Positions 1 to 9,516 are shown, numbered from the stretch's first letter. The stretch is 64,000 nt of DNA from CANLBN01 sp034111645 (GCA_034111645.1 JAWUWW010000008.1:22369-86368), one strand, 5' to 3'. Notes: generated from the letters alone by a model not told the origin. Made by a program: numbers and translations.

Positions 1-119
1 GAGGCGGTTTTGTTAGAGTACTAATATAACGGAGTATTAATGAAAGCAAGCTAGAAATAAAAGCGGAGTAAGACTAAGTATAAAATACCATCGAAAACCA
101 AAAGTCTAATCTATTTATA

Positions 120-848
120 TTATAAAACTTTCAATAAACTTTTAATCTTGCCTGCATAGCGTCTGCTGACTAAAGGCCGGTCTTCTATATTTGCAATGCG
201 AAGGCTATACTGTCCTTGCCTATCACGGTCTAAGCCAAGAATATGTTTTATTGACACCAGCGAGTTTCGATGAATGCGAATAAACCGTCTTGAAAATTCT
301 TCTTCTAATTCTTTTAATGTTTCATCAATTAATACTTTTCCATTAACGCTGATTACCATCACATATTTTTGATCGGCCATAAAATAGCGAATATCTTCCA
401 AGGCAATAAGCTCTATACCCCTGTGTCCTTTAGAGGTGATATGTCGACGCTGACTAAATGTCTGCTCTTCTTTAAGAAATCCTAATTGTAATTTACTGAC
501 ATTTTTAGCTTTGTTAAGCGCCGACTCTAATTGCGCTTGTTGGACAGGTTTTAATAGGTAGCTGCTTGCGGAGGTATCAAATGCTTCGAGTGCATATTGG
601 TCGTATGCCGTAGTAAAAATGATAGCAGGGGGTGCTTCTAGTTGGGCAATTTTTTTAGCGACTTCTAAGCCTGTATCACCTGGCATTTCAATATCTAATA
701 AAACAATTTCAGGGTAATGTGCTGATATAGCATCAAGTGCTTCAATACCATTTGCGGCTTCTGCAACGACTATATGACCGCACTCGATGAGCATATTGCA
801 TAGACGCTTTCGGGCGAGTGGTTCATCATCGACAATAACAACGTTCAT
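120..848 (-). CDS. algR: LytTR-family response regulator (AlgR-like)
   Basis: Cytoplasmic two-component response regulator that binds DNA. The receiver domain covers about residues 1-120, with the acidic pair D8/D9, phosphoacceptor D52 in LLDIEMPG and the conserved lysine K100 in LLKP. A LytTR DNA-binding domain follows at about residues 140-240. It starts one base after the stop of the histidine kinase gene at 850-1893, so the two are co-transcribed. Placement of this pair divergent from argH is the arrangement known for algZ/algR in Pseudomonas, where AlgR controls type IV pili and exopolysaccharide. The specific targets here are inferred, not shown. It could equally be named as a generic LytR/AlgR regulator. 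Confidence 0.88.
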   Translation of the reverse strand: MNVVIVDDEPLARKRLCNMLIECGHIVVAEAANGIEALDAISAHYPEIVLLDIEMPGDTGLEVAKKIAQLEAPPAIIFTTAYDQYALEAFDTSASSYLLKPVQQAQLESALNKAKNVSKLQLGFLKEEQTFSQRRHITSKGHRGIELIALEDIRYFMADQKYVMVISVNGKVLIDETLKELEEEFSRRFIRIHRNSLVSIKHILGLDRDRQGQYSLRIANIEDRPLVSRRYAGKIKSLLKVL

Positions 849-849
849 T

Positions 850-1893
850 CTATAGTTCTCTTTTTAAAGCATTTGCTTTTATTATTGGGAATCGAATAGT
901 AACAAGATGTTGATTGGTTTGATCATTCAATTCCATTAGTAATTTAGCTTGACCACCAAAGTGCAGTTGCAAGCGCTTTTTAATATTGCTGAGCGCGATT
1001 TGATTGCCGCTTGAGTTGCGTCTTTTATCGATTTCTGGAACAGGGTTGCTGATAGAGATGTGTAGCATCTGTTGATTTTGTTTGATCGATAATTTTACAA
1101 CCCCACCCTTTATTAATAATAGTACACCGTGTCCGATAGCGTTTTCTAATAATGGCTGTAAAAATAAAGATGGCACTAAGGCATTTGGGATTTTTTCATC
1201 AAAATCCCATTCCATCGTTAAGCGATCAACCAGACGTATTTTTTCTATGGCGATATAGCGTCTGCATAAATCTATCTCTTCACTTAAACTAACAAGTCCA
1301 GGGCTTTGCAGGCTAGAGCGAAATAAATCGCTAAGATTTTCTACCGTTTTTTCTGCCATTTTTGGATCGAGATTAATTAAACTAGCAATAGTATTCATAC
1401 TGTTGAATAAAAAATGGGGTCGAATACGAGACTGCAAAGATTGAATCCTCGATTGCAGCTCTGCTTGCTGTTGATTGCTAAGCTGTTGCTGAAGATATAG
1501 ATAACGCAATAAAATACCAGAAAATATAGCCGCAATAGTTGTTGAGCGCGCCCACAAGCCTATATCAACAGGTGCAGACACAAGCAAGGGAGATATCCAC
1601 AAGATGAGTGCAGCGATAGCAGTGCAAATAATAAAAGCTAGAGAGCCACTTAAACGCAATGAAAGTCGATTTAACAAAGGACGTAATTGGCATAGAACAA
1701 GGGCACAACTCAAGACTATCCATTGAATAATCATTGATTTAATACCGAGAGAAACCCAAGTAAAGCTAATAGAGTAATCGGCGAGGATTAGCACTAGTGC
1801 TAAAAGTTCACCGATAAGAACTAACCCTAAAATAGCAGACGGAGAACATAAATAAGGTAGCAATGGTAACGGCTGTTCTTGTTCATCGCTCAT
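850..1893 (-). CDS. algZ: LytS/AlgZ-type sensor histidine kinase
   Basis: Membrane sensor kinase of the His_kinase (PF06580) type, 347 aa. The first about 135 residues hold four or more hydrophobic segments. A short coiled stretch rich in Q (LQQQLSNQQQ) precedes the phosphoacceptor motif RPHFLFNSMN with H160. The N box is QPLLENAIGHG. It is the first gene of a two-gene operon with the LytTR regulator, with one base between them. It is probably the AlgZ/FimS homologue, given the divergent argH. No periplasmic ligand domain is visible, so the signal is unknown. Confidence 0.87.
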   Translation of the reverse strand: MSDEQEQPLPLLPYLCSPSAILGLVLIGELLALVLILADYSISFTWVSLGIKSMIIQWIVLSCALVLCQLRPLLNRLSLRLSGSLAFIICTAIAALILWISPLLVSAPVDIGLWARSTTIAAIFSGILLRYLYLQQQLSNQQQAELQSRIQSLQSRIRPHFLFNSMNTIASLINLDPKMAEKTVENLSDLFRSSLQSPGLVSLSEEIDLCRRYIAIEKIRLVDRLTMEWDFDEKIPNALVPSLFLQPLLENAIGHGVLLLIKGGVVKLSIKQNQQMLHISISNPVPEIDKRRNSSGNQIALSNIKKRLQLHFGGQAKLLMELNDQTNQHLVTIRFPIIKANALKREL

Positions 1894-2073
1894 GTTTATC
1901 GCCAGATTAAAGTTATTATTGTCTTATATTACATCGTAGAAGTTTAGCATAGAATTTATTGAGCGCTAGTAATGCCAGTTGTTCGCCTTAAATATACTCC
2001 CTCAGATTATATCCGCTATAATGTGGATCTTTTTTTAACTGCTATTTGATAGCCATCATTTAACGAGCGCCTA

Positions 2074-3510
2074 ATGACTAAAAATTCGTCCGATTCAATT
2101 AATGCTAACGCTAGCCAACAAAAAGCGGCGACTTCATCAGCTTGGGGTGGTCGTTTTGCAGAGGCAACAGACGCATTTGTTCAGCGCTTTACCGCTTCGG
2201 TCGATTTTGATCAACGCATGTATTTACAAGATATAGAAGGCTCTCTTGCTCATGCAACAATGTTAGCAAAAGTCGGTGTTCTTTCTGAAGATGAGAAACA
2301 GCAAATTTATACAGGCCTTGAAGCTGTTCGTGCCGATATAGAAGCTGGTACCTTTGAGTGGTCTATCGAGTTAGAAGATGTGCACATGAATATCGAGAGC
2401 GCTCTCACTAAGCGTATTGGTATTACCGGAAAAAAATTACATACCGGTCGCTCTCGCAACGATCAAGTAGCGACTGATATCCGGCTGTATCTGCGCGCTG
2501 CTATTGATAGCATCGGAGCTGAGGTGACTCGCTTACAGTCGGGCTTATTGATGGTCGCCGAGCGTGAATGCGATACCATAATGCCTGGTTTTACACATCT
2601 ACAAATTGCACAGCCAGTTACCTTTGGACACCATTTAATGGCATGGTTCGAAATGCTAAGCCGAGATTACGAGCGCTTTATGGATTGTAGGCAGCGTCTC
2701 AATCAATCGCCTCTAGGAGCAGCAGCGCTCGCGGGAACAACGTATCCTATTGATCGTGAATATACGGCAGAGTTATTAGGTTTTGATCGGCCCACGGCAA
2801 ACTCTTTAGATTCTGTCAGTGATAGAGATTTTGCTATTGAGTTTTGTGCTGCGGCAAGTATTTTGTTGATGCATCTTTCACGCGCTAGTGAAGAATTAGT
2901 GTTGTGGACGTCATCTCAATTTGATTTTATTGATCTGCCCGATCGTTTCTGTACGGGTTCATCAATCATGCCGCAAAAGAAAAATCCAGATGTGCCCGAA
3001 CTTGTTCGCGGTAAAACAGGCCGCGTATACGGAAATTTAACAAGTCTGCTAACGTTAATGAAATCACAACCGCTGGCTTATAATAAAGATAACCAAGAAG
3101 ATAAAGAGCCTCTCTTTGATACAATTGATACCGTAAGTGACTGCTTGCGCGCATTTGCAGATATGATTCCGGCGATAACTGCAAAAAAAGAAAATATGTA
3201 TCAGGCTGCTAAAAAAGGTTTTTCTACCGCCACAGATTTAGCAGATTATTTGGTGCGCAAAGGCATTGCTTTTCGCGACTCCCATGAAATAGTGGGTAAG
3301 TCTGTTGCTTATGGTATAAAACAAAGTAAAGATTTATCTGAAATGACGTTAGAAGAATTGCAACAGTTTTCAAATAGTATTGAGCAAGATGTATTTGAGG
3401 TGTTAACACTTGAAGGTTCGGTTGCTGCAAGAAATCATATCGGCGGCACAGCACCTAGACAAGTTAAGCTTGCGGTTGCTAGGGCTAAGGCAATGCTCGC
3501 TCTGCGCTAG
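2074..3510 (+). CDS. argH: argininosuccinate lyase
   Basis: Last step of arginine synthesis: argininosuccinate is split to arginine and fumarate in the cytoplasm. The 478 aa product carries the fumarase/aspartase superfamily signature GSSIMPQKKNP at about residue 295, the TGRSRNDQ motif and the HxxxxQPVTFGH region. The N-terminus has about 20 residues of polar extension before WGGRF, which is where shorter homologues start. The chosen ATG is the first in frame and has no downstream rival before that motif. It is divergent from algZ, with 180 bases between. A good -10 sequence, TATAAT, lies at 2017-2022. Confidence 0.97.
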   Translation: MTKNSSDSINANASQQKAATSSAWGGRFAEATDAFVQRFTASVDFDQRMYLQDIEGSLAHATMLAKVGVLSEDEKQQIYTGLEAVRADIEAGTFEWSIELEDVHMNIESALTKRIGITGKKLHTGRSRNDQVATDIRLYLRAAIDSIGAEVTRLQSGLLMVAERECDTIMPGFTHLQIAQPVTFGHHLMAWFEMLSRDYERFMDCRQRLNQSPLGAAALAGTTYPIDREYTAELLGFDRPTANSLDSVSDRDFAIEFCAAASILLMHLSRASEELVLWTSSQFDFIDLPDRFCTGSSIMPQKKNPDVPELVRGKTGRVYGNLTSLLTLMKSQPLAYNKDNQEDKEPLFDTIDTVSDCLRAFADMIPAITAKKENMYQAAKKGFSTATDLADYLVRKGIAFRDSHEIVGKSVAYGIKQSKDLSEMTLEELQQFSNSIEQDVFEVLTLEGSVAARNHIGGTAPRQVKLAVARAKAMLALR

Positions 3511-3713
3511 TGCCAATTGATTAAAAAATTTAGCCTCTAACTTAAGTTTATCAACTAACAGTCTATTTAAGTTTCAGGCAGAGCTTATGTATTTATACAT
3601 AATTGTAAAAAATTATAGAAAGCTCATTTAGGTTAGTGGACAGCTACTGATTGATACACAAACTTGATGACAAGTGTGCTCTAAAAATGTCATGAGTTGT
3701 TTGTTGTTTTTAG

Positions 3714-4433
3714 TTAAAGGCTGCGTTGATTCACGCGCTGACTGACTTGTTCGTTACTTTCAATGCGTTCGGAATATCGATCCACTAGATATTCTTTATG
3801 GTCGCGTGTGAGCAATGTGAATTTGATAAGCTCTTCTAAGACATCGACAATACGATTGTAGTAAGGCGATGGTTTCATACGGTTATTGTCGTCAAATTCC
3901 ATAAAGGCTTTGGCCACAGAGGATTGGTTAGGAATAGTTAACATACGCATCCAACGACCTAGTATGCGCAGTTGATTAACCGTATTAAATGATTGCGAAC
4001 CACCACAGACATGCATAACGGCTAATGTTTTTCCCTGCGTAGGTCTGACACCACCAAGCTCTAAGGGTACCCAATCTATTTGCGCCTTCATTATCCCTGT
4101 CATTGCGCCGTGGCGTTCAGGTGAACACCAAACTTGCCCCTCAGACCACATCATTAATTGGCGAAGCTCGATAACTTTAGGGTGAGTATCTGCTTCACTA
4201 TCGGGTAAAGGTAAATTTTTTGGATCAAAAATCTTAGCATCTGCTCCCATATGATTTAACAGTAGCGCACATTCCTCGATGACCAAACGGCTATAGGATG
4301 TGTCGCGTAAAGAGCCATAGAGTAATAATATTTTTGGGGGCTGTTGGCTAGGCGATAAATTGAAATTTGACGAGCATATGTTTGGTTGCAATTTGCTATC
4401 GAGATTAGGTAGTGCTGAATTTTTTGGCTTCAT
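3714..4433 (-). CDS. arsH: ArsH-family NADPH-dependent FMN reductase
   Basis: Flavoprotein of the ArsH family, known to oxidise trivalent organoarsenicals or to reduce quinones and metals with NADPH. The flavodoxin-like fold shows the phosphate-binding loop LLYGSLRDTSYSR at about residues 36-48, then SPERHGAMTG and the GGSQSFN region typical of ArsH. Length 239 aa is normal. No other arsenic genes (arsR, arsB, arsC) lie next to it, so an arsenic role is an inference from the family; a general oxidative-stress role is equally possible. Confidence 0.88.
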   Translation of the reverse strand: MKPKNSALPNLDSKLQPNICSSNFNLSPSQQPPKILLLYGSLRDTSYSRLVIEECALLLNHMGADAKIFDPKNLPLPDSEADTHPKVIELRQLMMWSEGQVWCSPERHGAMTGIMKAQIDWVPLELGGVRPTQGKTLAVMHVCGGSQSFNTVNQLRILGRWMRMLTIPNQSSVAKAFMEFDDNNRMKPSPYYNRIVDVLEELIKFTLLTRDHKEYLVDRYSERIESNEQVSQRVNQRSL

Positions 4434-4550
4434 TAGATAGTTTCAATTAAGCGGGTGTAAAAATTATTTTCCAGTAGATAACTATAATTTGGTTCTATGA
4501 CAATTTGATGACTTTTCTGTGAGTATATTTTAGGGTAAGTTTATATTTAG

Positions 4551-4985
4551 TTATTCAGTTTTGGGTATAAGCTTACGGAGTTTCCAGATTGGAATTAAAA
4601 GGCTAGCGGTAACAAAACTATTTAATAAAAAAGCAGTAACTACGCCATTAATGAGCGAGTAGGCAGAGTCTCCAATATGCCAAACTAATATAGCAGTGAT
4701 TAAGCCTAACCATTTTTTCTTTGAGGGCGACTCGAAAAAGCTTTGCGATAAAACTAACAATAATATTCCCCAGCTAGCCACAGTCGGACCAAATAGAGAA
4801 ATAACATAAGCCGCTTGCGAGCGCGCCTCTTCAGATAAAGCTATACCCTTAAACATTTCATTGACTAAAAGTGTTGCAATAATATTTGTTTGCGCTAGAA
4901 AAGGTAAAAGTATTCCTAGAATAATATGCGCAATCGCCACAATCTTTATAATCAAAAAACACCTGTTGCTCGACGATAAATTCAT
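4551..4985 (-). CDS. hypothetical four-helix membrane protein
   Basis: I do not recognise this family. The product (about 144 aa from the ATG at 4985) has four hydrophobic segments: near its start, around SLFGPTVASWGILLLVL, around GLITAILVWHIGDS and around FLLNSFVTASLLIPIW, ending in a basic tail. The open frame extends upstream to a TTG at 5054. The internal ATG at 4985 is preferred because AGAG lies six bases before it and the membrane protein begins right after. It is transcribed alone, away from the HAMP gene upstream. No catalytic residues can be named. Confidence 0.6.
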   Translation of the reverse strand: MNLSSSNRCFLIIKIVAIAHIILGILLPFLAQTNIIATLLVNEMFKGIALSEEARSQAAYVISLFGPTVASWGILLLVLSQSFFESPSKKKWLGLITAILVWHIGDSAYSLINGVVTAFLLNSFVTASLLIPIWKLRKLIPKTE

Positions 4986-5112
4986 TTTATGCTCTGCTAT
5001 AGGCTGTGAAGAATTATTTAATTCATGATAGATAATGATGTGAGCAGAAATCAAGAAAATAAATTAATGTATACAAGATGACATGCGTCAAGCGAGCATA
5101 AACAAAAGCAAT

Positions 5113-5142
5113 AAAAAAGGCCATAATGTTATGGCCTTTTTT
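5113..5142 (-). terminator. rho-independent terminator
   Basis: Perfect GC-containing hairpin (GGCCATAA / TTATGGCC with almost no loop) flanked by A6 on one side and T6 on the other, so it can work on both strands. It lies 27 bases beyond the stop of the HAMP protein gene and ends that transcript. Confidence 0.85.
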
Positions 5143-5168
5143 ATTGAATGATTATTGGATAGTAGGCA

Positions 5169-6083
5169 TTATTTGCCCTGTTGCTTCCACTCTTGCCATG
5201 CCGCCTCTACTAAATCATCAGGAACGGTATTGGCCTTTGAGGCAACTTCGAAAATACTCGGTAGTGATGGAAATTTATCGGCGCTTTTAATCTTGCGAAT
5301 AAAATCCTTAATAACGGCTTGATCAAAAGTAGATTTTTGCAAAGATTGAGCATTAGCGGACTTAGGGTTTTTAGATATTCGTGTCATCGCAATACGTAGG
5401 CTGACTTGCATTTTTTTGAATGAATCGGCTAAGAATCCAATCTCATCTTTGGAGTTAACTTCAAAGTTTTGGTCTAGTCGCCCTAAACTAATTGCATCGG
5501 CAGTATCGGCCAGTTTAATTAAAGGATTTATCACAATACTATTAAGTAAGACATTCATGATAATCAAAATTGCGATTGCAAGAATAATAATAAGGGCAAT
5601 AATTCCGAGAGCAAACTGATCGAGCGACTTAGCTAGTTCGTCTCTTGTTACATAGAGCTCTAATGAGCCGATGCTTGTGCCTTCACGAACAATATTGCGA
5701 GTAATTTTTATGTTTAGTGGGTCAAATGAGCCACTGAAGTCGATAATCTGATTATTTTGAATGCGACTTTTGGCAGACATTACCCCTTGATTGCCTTGAT
5801 CATTAACGACAATGCCAACGATTGTAGATAGCCCCAACTCAGTGGCTAACAAATCACTGACCAGTTCTTTATCAATATTCCACATGGGCGTTTCAAGACT
5901 TTTAGAAAGGCGGTCTGCTGTTACATTAGCAAATTGGGTCAATTTACTTGTCTCAATCTCTTTAATGTAGTTAAAAGAGAATATTCCCACAATAATTGTT
6001 ACCGTTGTCACAGTAAAAATAAGCAATGAGATCATTTTCATTTTAACGGTTGCATACCATTTAATATCTTTTAAATTATTCAT
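5169..6083 (-). CDS. membrane sensor protein ending after a HAMP domain
   Basis: A 304 aa inner-membrane protein. A membrane segment lies at about residues 17-38, a periplasmic domain at about 40-155, a second membrane segment at about 158-185, then a HAMP domain (VINPLIKLADTADAISLG ... KDEIGFLADSFKKM). No kinase, GGDEF or methyl-accepting module follows. The last about 75 residues are a short soluble tail. The topology is that of a chemoreceptor or sensor whose output module is missing or replaced. The ligand is unknown. It is a single gene with its own terminator. Confidence 0.75.
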   Translation of the reverse strand: MNNLKDIKWYATVKMKMISLLIFTVTTVTIIVGIFSFNYIKEIETSKLTQFANVTADRLSKSLETPMWNIDKELVSDLLATELGLSTIVGIVVNDQGNQGVMSAKSRIQNNQIIDFSGSFDPLNIKITRNIVREGTSIGSLELYVTRDELAKSLDQFALGIIALIIILAIAILIIMNVLLNSIVINPLIKLADTADAISLGRLDQNFEVNSKDEIGFLADSFKKMQVSLRIAMTRISKNPKSANAQSLQKSTFDQAVIKDFIRKIKSADKFPSLPSIFEVASKANTVPDDLVEAAWQEWKQQGK

Positions 6084-6508
6084 GCTGCACCTTATCCTTA
6101 AGTGGTGGTTTTAAATGAATCGAACTATGTCGTTAAGCGCCTATTGGTTGCTCTTGTTTATAATGAAATCATTTCAATCTAGGTATTCTTGTTTAAATTC
6201 GCATGAAATATTAGCATTAATAAGCTCGCGAGCAATGCTGTCATAATCTCATCGTTGACTAGAACAAGGCCACAATGATCGTTACGTATTTAAAGAGATC
6301 GGCAGTTAGATGAGTGGTTTATCGATACGCTATAGATTGGAATGGCTGCTCGCGTTAATTAAGATAAGTCATCGAGGGGTGACTTACTCATTAATTAAAA
6401 TAAATCCATTTCAAATAGTTTAGCCGCTAGCGATAAATTGAATCTATTCGAACACTGTTAGCCGCTAGCGTCAATAATTTATGGGTTAAATGCTTTATAA
6501 GCTCGATA
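6084..6508. other. gene-free stretch with a 13-base direct repeat
   Basis: No credible reading frame. The only structure noticed is a direct repeat TTAGCCGCTAGCG at 6420-6432 and 6458-6470. Each copy contains the 8-base palindrome CGCTAGCG, and the copies are 38 bases apart. It lies just downstream of tag and upstream of the HAMP gene (both on the minus strand). Confidence 0.4.
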
Positions 6509-7102
6509 TTATTTTTTATTCGTTAACTTTTTACATCGTTCATGACTAGGACATGTTATTAGATGATCGTTTACCATGCCGGTAGCTTGCATAAAGGCAT
6601 AACAAATAGTCGGTCCTACAAAGGTAAAGCCGGCTTTTTTTAGTGTCTTGCTCATTATTTCTGAGGTAGGTGAATTTGCCGGAACTTCGCTCATTGAGCG
6701 CCAACTGTTTTGTAATGGTTTGCCATCGACAAATTGCCAAATATAATCTTTGAAGCTCCCGTGTTGTTGCAATATTATAAGATAGGCAAGAGCATTTTTT
6801 TTGAAGGCGTGGATTTTTAGTTTGTTGCGAACAATGCCTGAGTTCTGTTGTAGCGCTTGAATTTTTTTTTCAGAGTAGCAAGCTATCTTTTTTGCATCAA
6901 AGTTATCGAAGGCAAGCCGATAATTCTCACGTTTTTGTAAAATAGTAATCCACGATAAGCCGGCTTGAGCGCCCTCTAGTAATAAAAATTCAAACAGTTG
7001 TTGGTCATCATATAAAGGTTGTCCCCACTCATGATCATGATAGTGCTCGTAAAGCTCATTTCCATGACACCAATTGCATCGCATATTCTGTGTCTGTGTC
7101 AT
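6509..7102 (-). CDS. tag: DNA-3-methyladenine glycosylase I
   Basis: Base-excision repair enzyme that removes 3-methyladenine from DNA. The protein (197 aa) matches the family throughout: an N-terminal RCNWC metal site, YHDHEWG, EGAQAGLSWITILQKRENYR, SKTLKKAGFTFVGPTICYAFMQA and VNDH. The C-terminal zinc-binding Cys/His set appears as TCPSHERC. The ATG at 7102 is used; MRCNW at 7084 is the alternative start. It is a stand-alone gene, divergent from pip. Confidence 0.96.
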   Translation of the reverse strand: MTQTQNMRCNWCHGNELYEHYHDHEWGQPLYDDQQLFEFLLLEGAQAGLSWITILQKRENYRLAFDNFDAKKIACYSEKKIQALQQNSGIVRNKLKIHAFKKNALAYLIILQQHGSFKDYIWQFVDGKPLQNSWRSMSEVPANSPTSEIMSKTLKKAGFTFVGPTICYAFMQATGMVNDHLITCPSHERCKKLTNKK

Positions 7103-7220
7103 AGATCGACTCTTTTTTTATAGGTATAGGGATAATAATGTTTATAAAAAATAGTGTGCGAGGCATACTTGTACGCTTAAGATTTACCCGCTATTGTGTA
7201 GCTTCAACTATTAAAGGGTA

Positions 7221-8174
7221 ATGATAATGCATTCTTTATATCCTCCCATCAAGCCTTACAAGAGCGATACTTTATCTGTTGGTAATGGTCATGTCTTATA
7301 CATAGAAGAGTCCGGTAGTCCCGAGGGTTTGCCTGTTTTGTTTGTGCATGGTGGTCCAGGGGCGGGTTGTTCAGCAGCGGATCGACGGTTTTTTGATCCA
7401 GAGAAATACCGAATTATTTTATTTGATCAGCGTGGTGCGGGTCGCTCCACCCCTCATGCAGAGCTTGCACACAACACAACGCAAGATTTAATAGATGATA
7501 TTGAACGTATTAGAAAATATTTCGATATTGATCAATGGATTTTGTTTGGCGGCTCTTGGGGTTCAACACTATCACTTTTGTATGCCCAGCAATACCCTAG
7601 CCAAGTCTCGGGCATGATACTGCGTGGTATTTTTCTGTGCCGACGCAATGATCTTGATTGGTTTTATCAATATGGTGCAAGTCAGGTTTTTCCCGATTAT
7701 TGGGCAGAATTTATCGATCCTATTGAAGTCGATGAGCGTGCAGATATGATTAGTGCCTATTACCGTCTGTTAACTGGCGATAATGAGCTAGCAAAAATGA
7801 ATGCCGCTAAACATTGGTCTATTTGGGAGGGGCGTTGCGCAACTTTAAAGCCAAACCCTGACATTGTTGACATTTTTTCAAATGCGCATTTAGCTCTATC
7901 GCTGGCGCGTATAGAGTCGCATTATTTTGTTAATGAGTGTTTTATCAATGAGAATCAAATTTTAGATAATATTGAAAAGCTTTTTGGTATCCCTGCGGTT
8001 ATTATTCATGGACGTTACGACATGGTGTGCTCTCTCGATAATGCTGTATCACTTGATCGCGCTTGGCCCGATGCAAAATTACAAATTGTGCGAGATGCTG
8101 GTCATGCGTCACGTGATCCCGGTATCCTTGACGCACTAGTGCGTGCAACAAACGAAATGGCTAGTGCTTTTTAG
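7221..8174 (+). CDS. pip: proline iminopeptidase
   Basis: Cytoplasmic alpha/beta-hydrolase of family S33 that removes N-terminal proline from peptides. Seen: the oxyanion-hole motif HGGPGAG, FDQRGAGRSTPH, the nucleophile elbow GGSWGS, the acid region HGRYDMV and the histidine region DAGHAS. Length 317 aa is usual. The first ATG (MIMHSLYPP) follows AAGGG closely; the second ATG two codons on is possible. The downstream DsbA-like gene and dtd run in the same direction with 41- and 18-base gaps, so the three may form one operon. Confidence 0.95.
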   Translation: MIMHSLYPPIKPYKSDTLSVGNGHVLYIEESGSPEGLPVLFVHGGPGAGCSAADRRFFDPEKYRIILFDQRGAGRSTPHAELAHNTTQDLIDDIERIRKYFDIDQWILFGGSWGSTLSLLYAQQYPSQVSGMILRGIFLCRRNDLDWFYQYGASQVFPDYWAEFIDPIEVDERADMISAYYRLLTGDNELAKMNAAKHWSIWEGRCATLKPNPDIVDIFSNAHLALSLARIESHYFVNECFINENQILDNIEKLFGIPAVIIHGRYDMVCSLDNAVSLDRAWPDAKLQIVRDAGHASRDPGILDALVRATNEMASAF

Positions 8175-8215
8175 GTTTATAATTGCCAATGCTTTGATCA
8201 CCCACAGGAGTCAAA

Positions 8216-8851
8216 ATGTCCGCAACGCTTTTTTTTATTCATGATCCGATGTGCAGTTGGTGTTGGGGTTTTAGCTCGGCATGGAAATCGATCAAAGAAC
8301 AGTTACCTAATGACATTAAATTGCAAACAATATTAGGCGGGCTGGCGCCAGATTCAGATGTGCCGATGCCAGTAGATACAAGAATATTCCTCCAAAAAAC
8401 CTGGAAAAATATTGAGAGTGTTATTCCTGGAACTCAATTTAATCATGATTTTTGGTCGCTTTGTGAACCCAGGCGCTCTACTTATCCAGCTTGTCGTGCG
8501 GTTATTGCTGCTTGTGCAATAAACCCCGAGCTTGAGTTTGAGATGATTAGCGCTATTCAGAAGGCTTATTATCTTGATGCAAAAAATCCATCGGATACAT
8601 CTGTATTAATAGAGCTTGCAGAATCGATCGGTATCGATAAAGAAGCCTTCGCAGATGCTTTAAAAAGTGATGCTGTACAGCAGTTGCTAGAACAAAATAT
8701 CCAAGCCTTTCGAGAATTTTCCGCCAGCTTAGGGGTGTCTGGTTTTCCAAGCTTAGTGATGAAAACAGACAAGGGCTTTACTGTAATTCCCATTGATTAT
8801 AACGATCCTAATGTTTCGTTAGCAGCCATTCACGCTCATCTAAAACCATAA
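8216..8851 (+). CDS. DsbA-family thioredoxin-fold oxidoreductase (FrnE-like)
   Basis: A 211 aa protein with a thioredoxin fold and CSWC active site at residues 13-16, an all-helical insert, and the cis-proline loop VSGFPSLV near residue 176. There is no signal peptide, so it acts in the cytoplasm, unlike DsbA itself. Such proteins are annotated as DsbA-family or FrnE-like isomerases, with substrates unknown. It lies between pip and dtd on the same strand. Confidence 0.88.
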   Translation: MSATLFFIHDPMCSWCWGFSSAWKSIKEQLPNDIKLQTILGGLAPDSDVPMPVDTRIFLQKTWKNIESVIPGTQFNHDFWSLCEPRRSTYPACRAVIAACAINPELEFEMISAIQKAYYLDAKNPSDTSVLIELAESIGIDKEAFADALKSDAVQQLLEQNIQAFREFSASLGVSGFPSLVMKTDKGFTVIPIDYNDPNVSLAAIHAHLKP

Positions 8852-8869
8852 CTTATTAAGGCTATAGCT

Positions 8870-9370
8870 ATGCGTGCATTGTTGCAGCGTGTTTCTTCCG
8901 CGTCTGTTTGTGTCGATGCAAAAATCGTCGGTGAAATAGACCAGGGTCTATTGATTTTACTCGGCGTTCAACGCGGGGATACCAGAGAGACGGCTAATAA
9001 ACTGGTCGATAAAATAGTTAACTACAGAATGTTTAATGACATCGATAACAAGATGAACTTAAGCGTTAAAGATATTAGCGGTGGTTTATTAATTGTTTCT
9101 CAGTTCACTTTAGCGGCCGATACCGATAAAGGACGAAGACCCGGATTTTCCTCTGCAGCCGAGCCTGATCGGGCAAAGGAGCTATATGACTATTGTATTA
9201 TGCAGGCTCAACTTTTGACTGCCGACAAAATAAGCCATGTAAATACAGCGACAAAGGAAAAAATGAATAAATGTAAAGTTGCAATGGGTATCTTTGGTGC
9301 AGATATGAAAGTATCTCTCACTAACGATGGCCCAGTGACTTTTATGTTGGAGGTAAAGCCTGATGCTTAG
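8870..9370 (+). CDS. dtd: D-aminoacyl-tRNA deacylase
   Basis: Hydrolyses D-aminoacyl-tRNA (and glycyl-tRNA-Ala), keeping D-amino acids out of translation. The family motifs SQFTLAAD and NDGPVTF (the Gly-cisPro loop) are both present. At 166 aa it is about 20 longer than the usual 145. The extra residues sit between LYDY and FGADM, at about 9205-9290, where a Lys-rich insert of roughly 17 residues replaces a short loop. Both active motifs are intact, so it is probably functional. Confidence 0.93.
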   Translation: MRALLQRVSSASVCVDAKIVGEIDQGLLILLGVQRGDTRETANKLVDKIVNYRMFNDIDNKMNLSVKDISGGLLIVSQFTLAADTDKGRRPGFSSAAEPDRAKELYDYCIMQAQLLTADKISHVNTATKEKMNKCKVAMGIFGADMKVSLTNDGPVTFMLEVKPDA

Positions 9371-9372
9371 AC

Positions 9373-9402
9373 TTTAAGCAATCCGACAATAAATTGCTTA
9401 AA
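9373..9402 (+). terminator. hairpin after dtd
   Basis: Perfect 10-base inverted repeat (TTTAAGCAAT / ATTGCTTAAA) with a 10-base loop, starting three bases after the dtd stop. It lacks a T-run, so it may be a processing or weak termination signal rather than a classic terminator. Confidence 0.5.
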
Positions 9403-9516
9403 TGGTTGTTGCAAAGAAATTATTGTGAGTAATGTATACTGTTGTTTGTTGCGGTAATTTCTATCGTCTTTTATAACTATTTATTGTTAATGCCTGTTTC
9501 GGCTTTATAGCTTCCT

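Noticed and set aside
2966..3184. Antisense open frame within argH
   Set aside because: It is a shadow of the argH frame, with no ribosome site or recognisable protein; the same holds for the other antisense frames within conserved genes.
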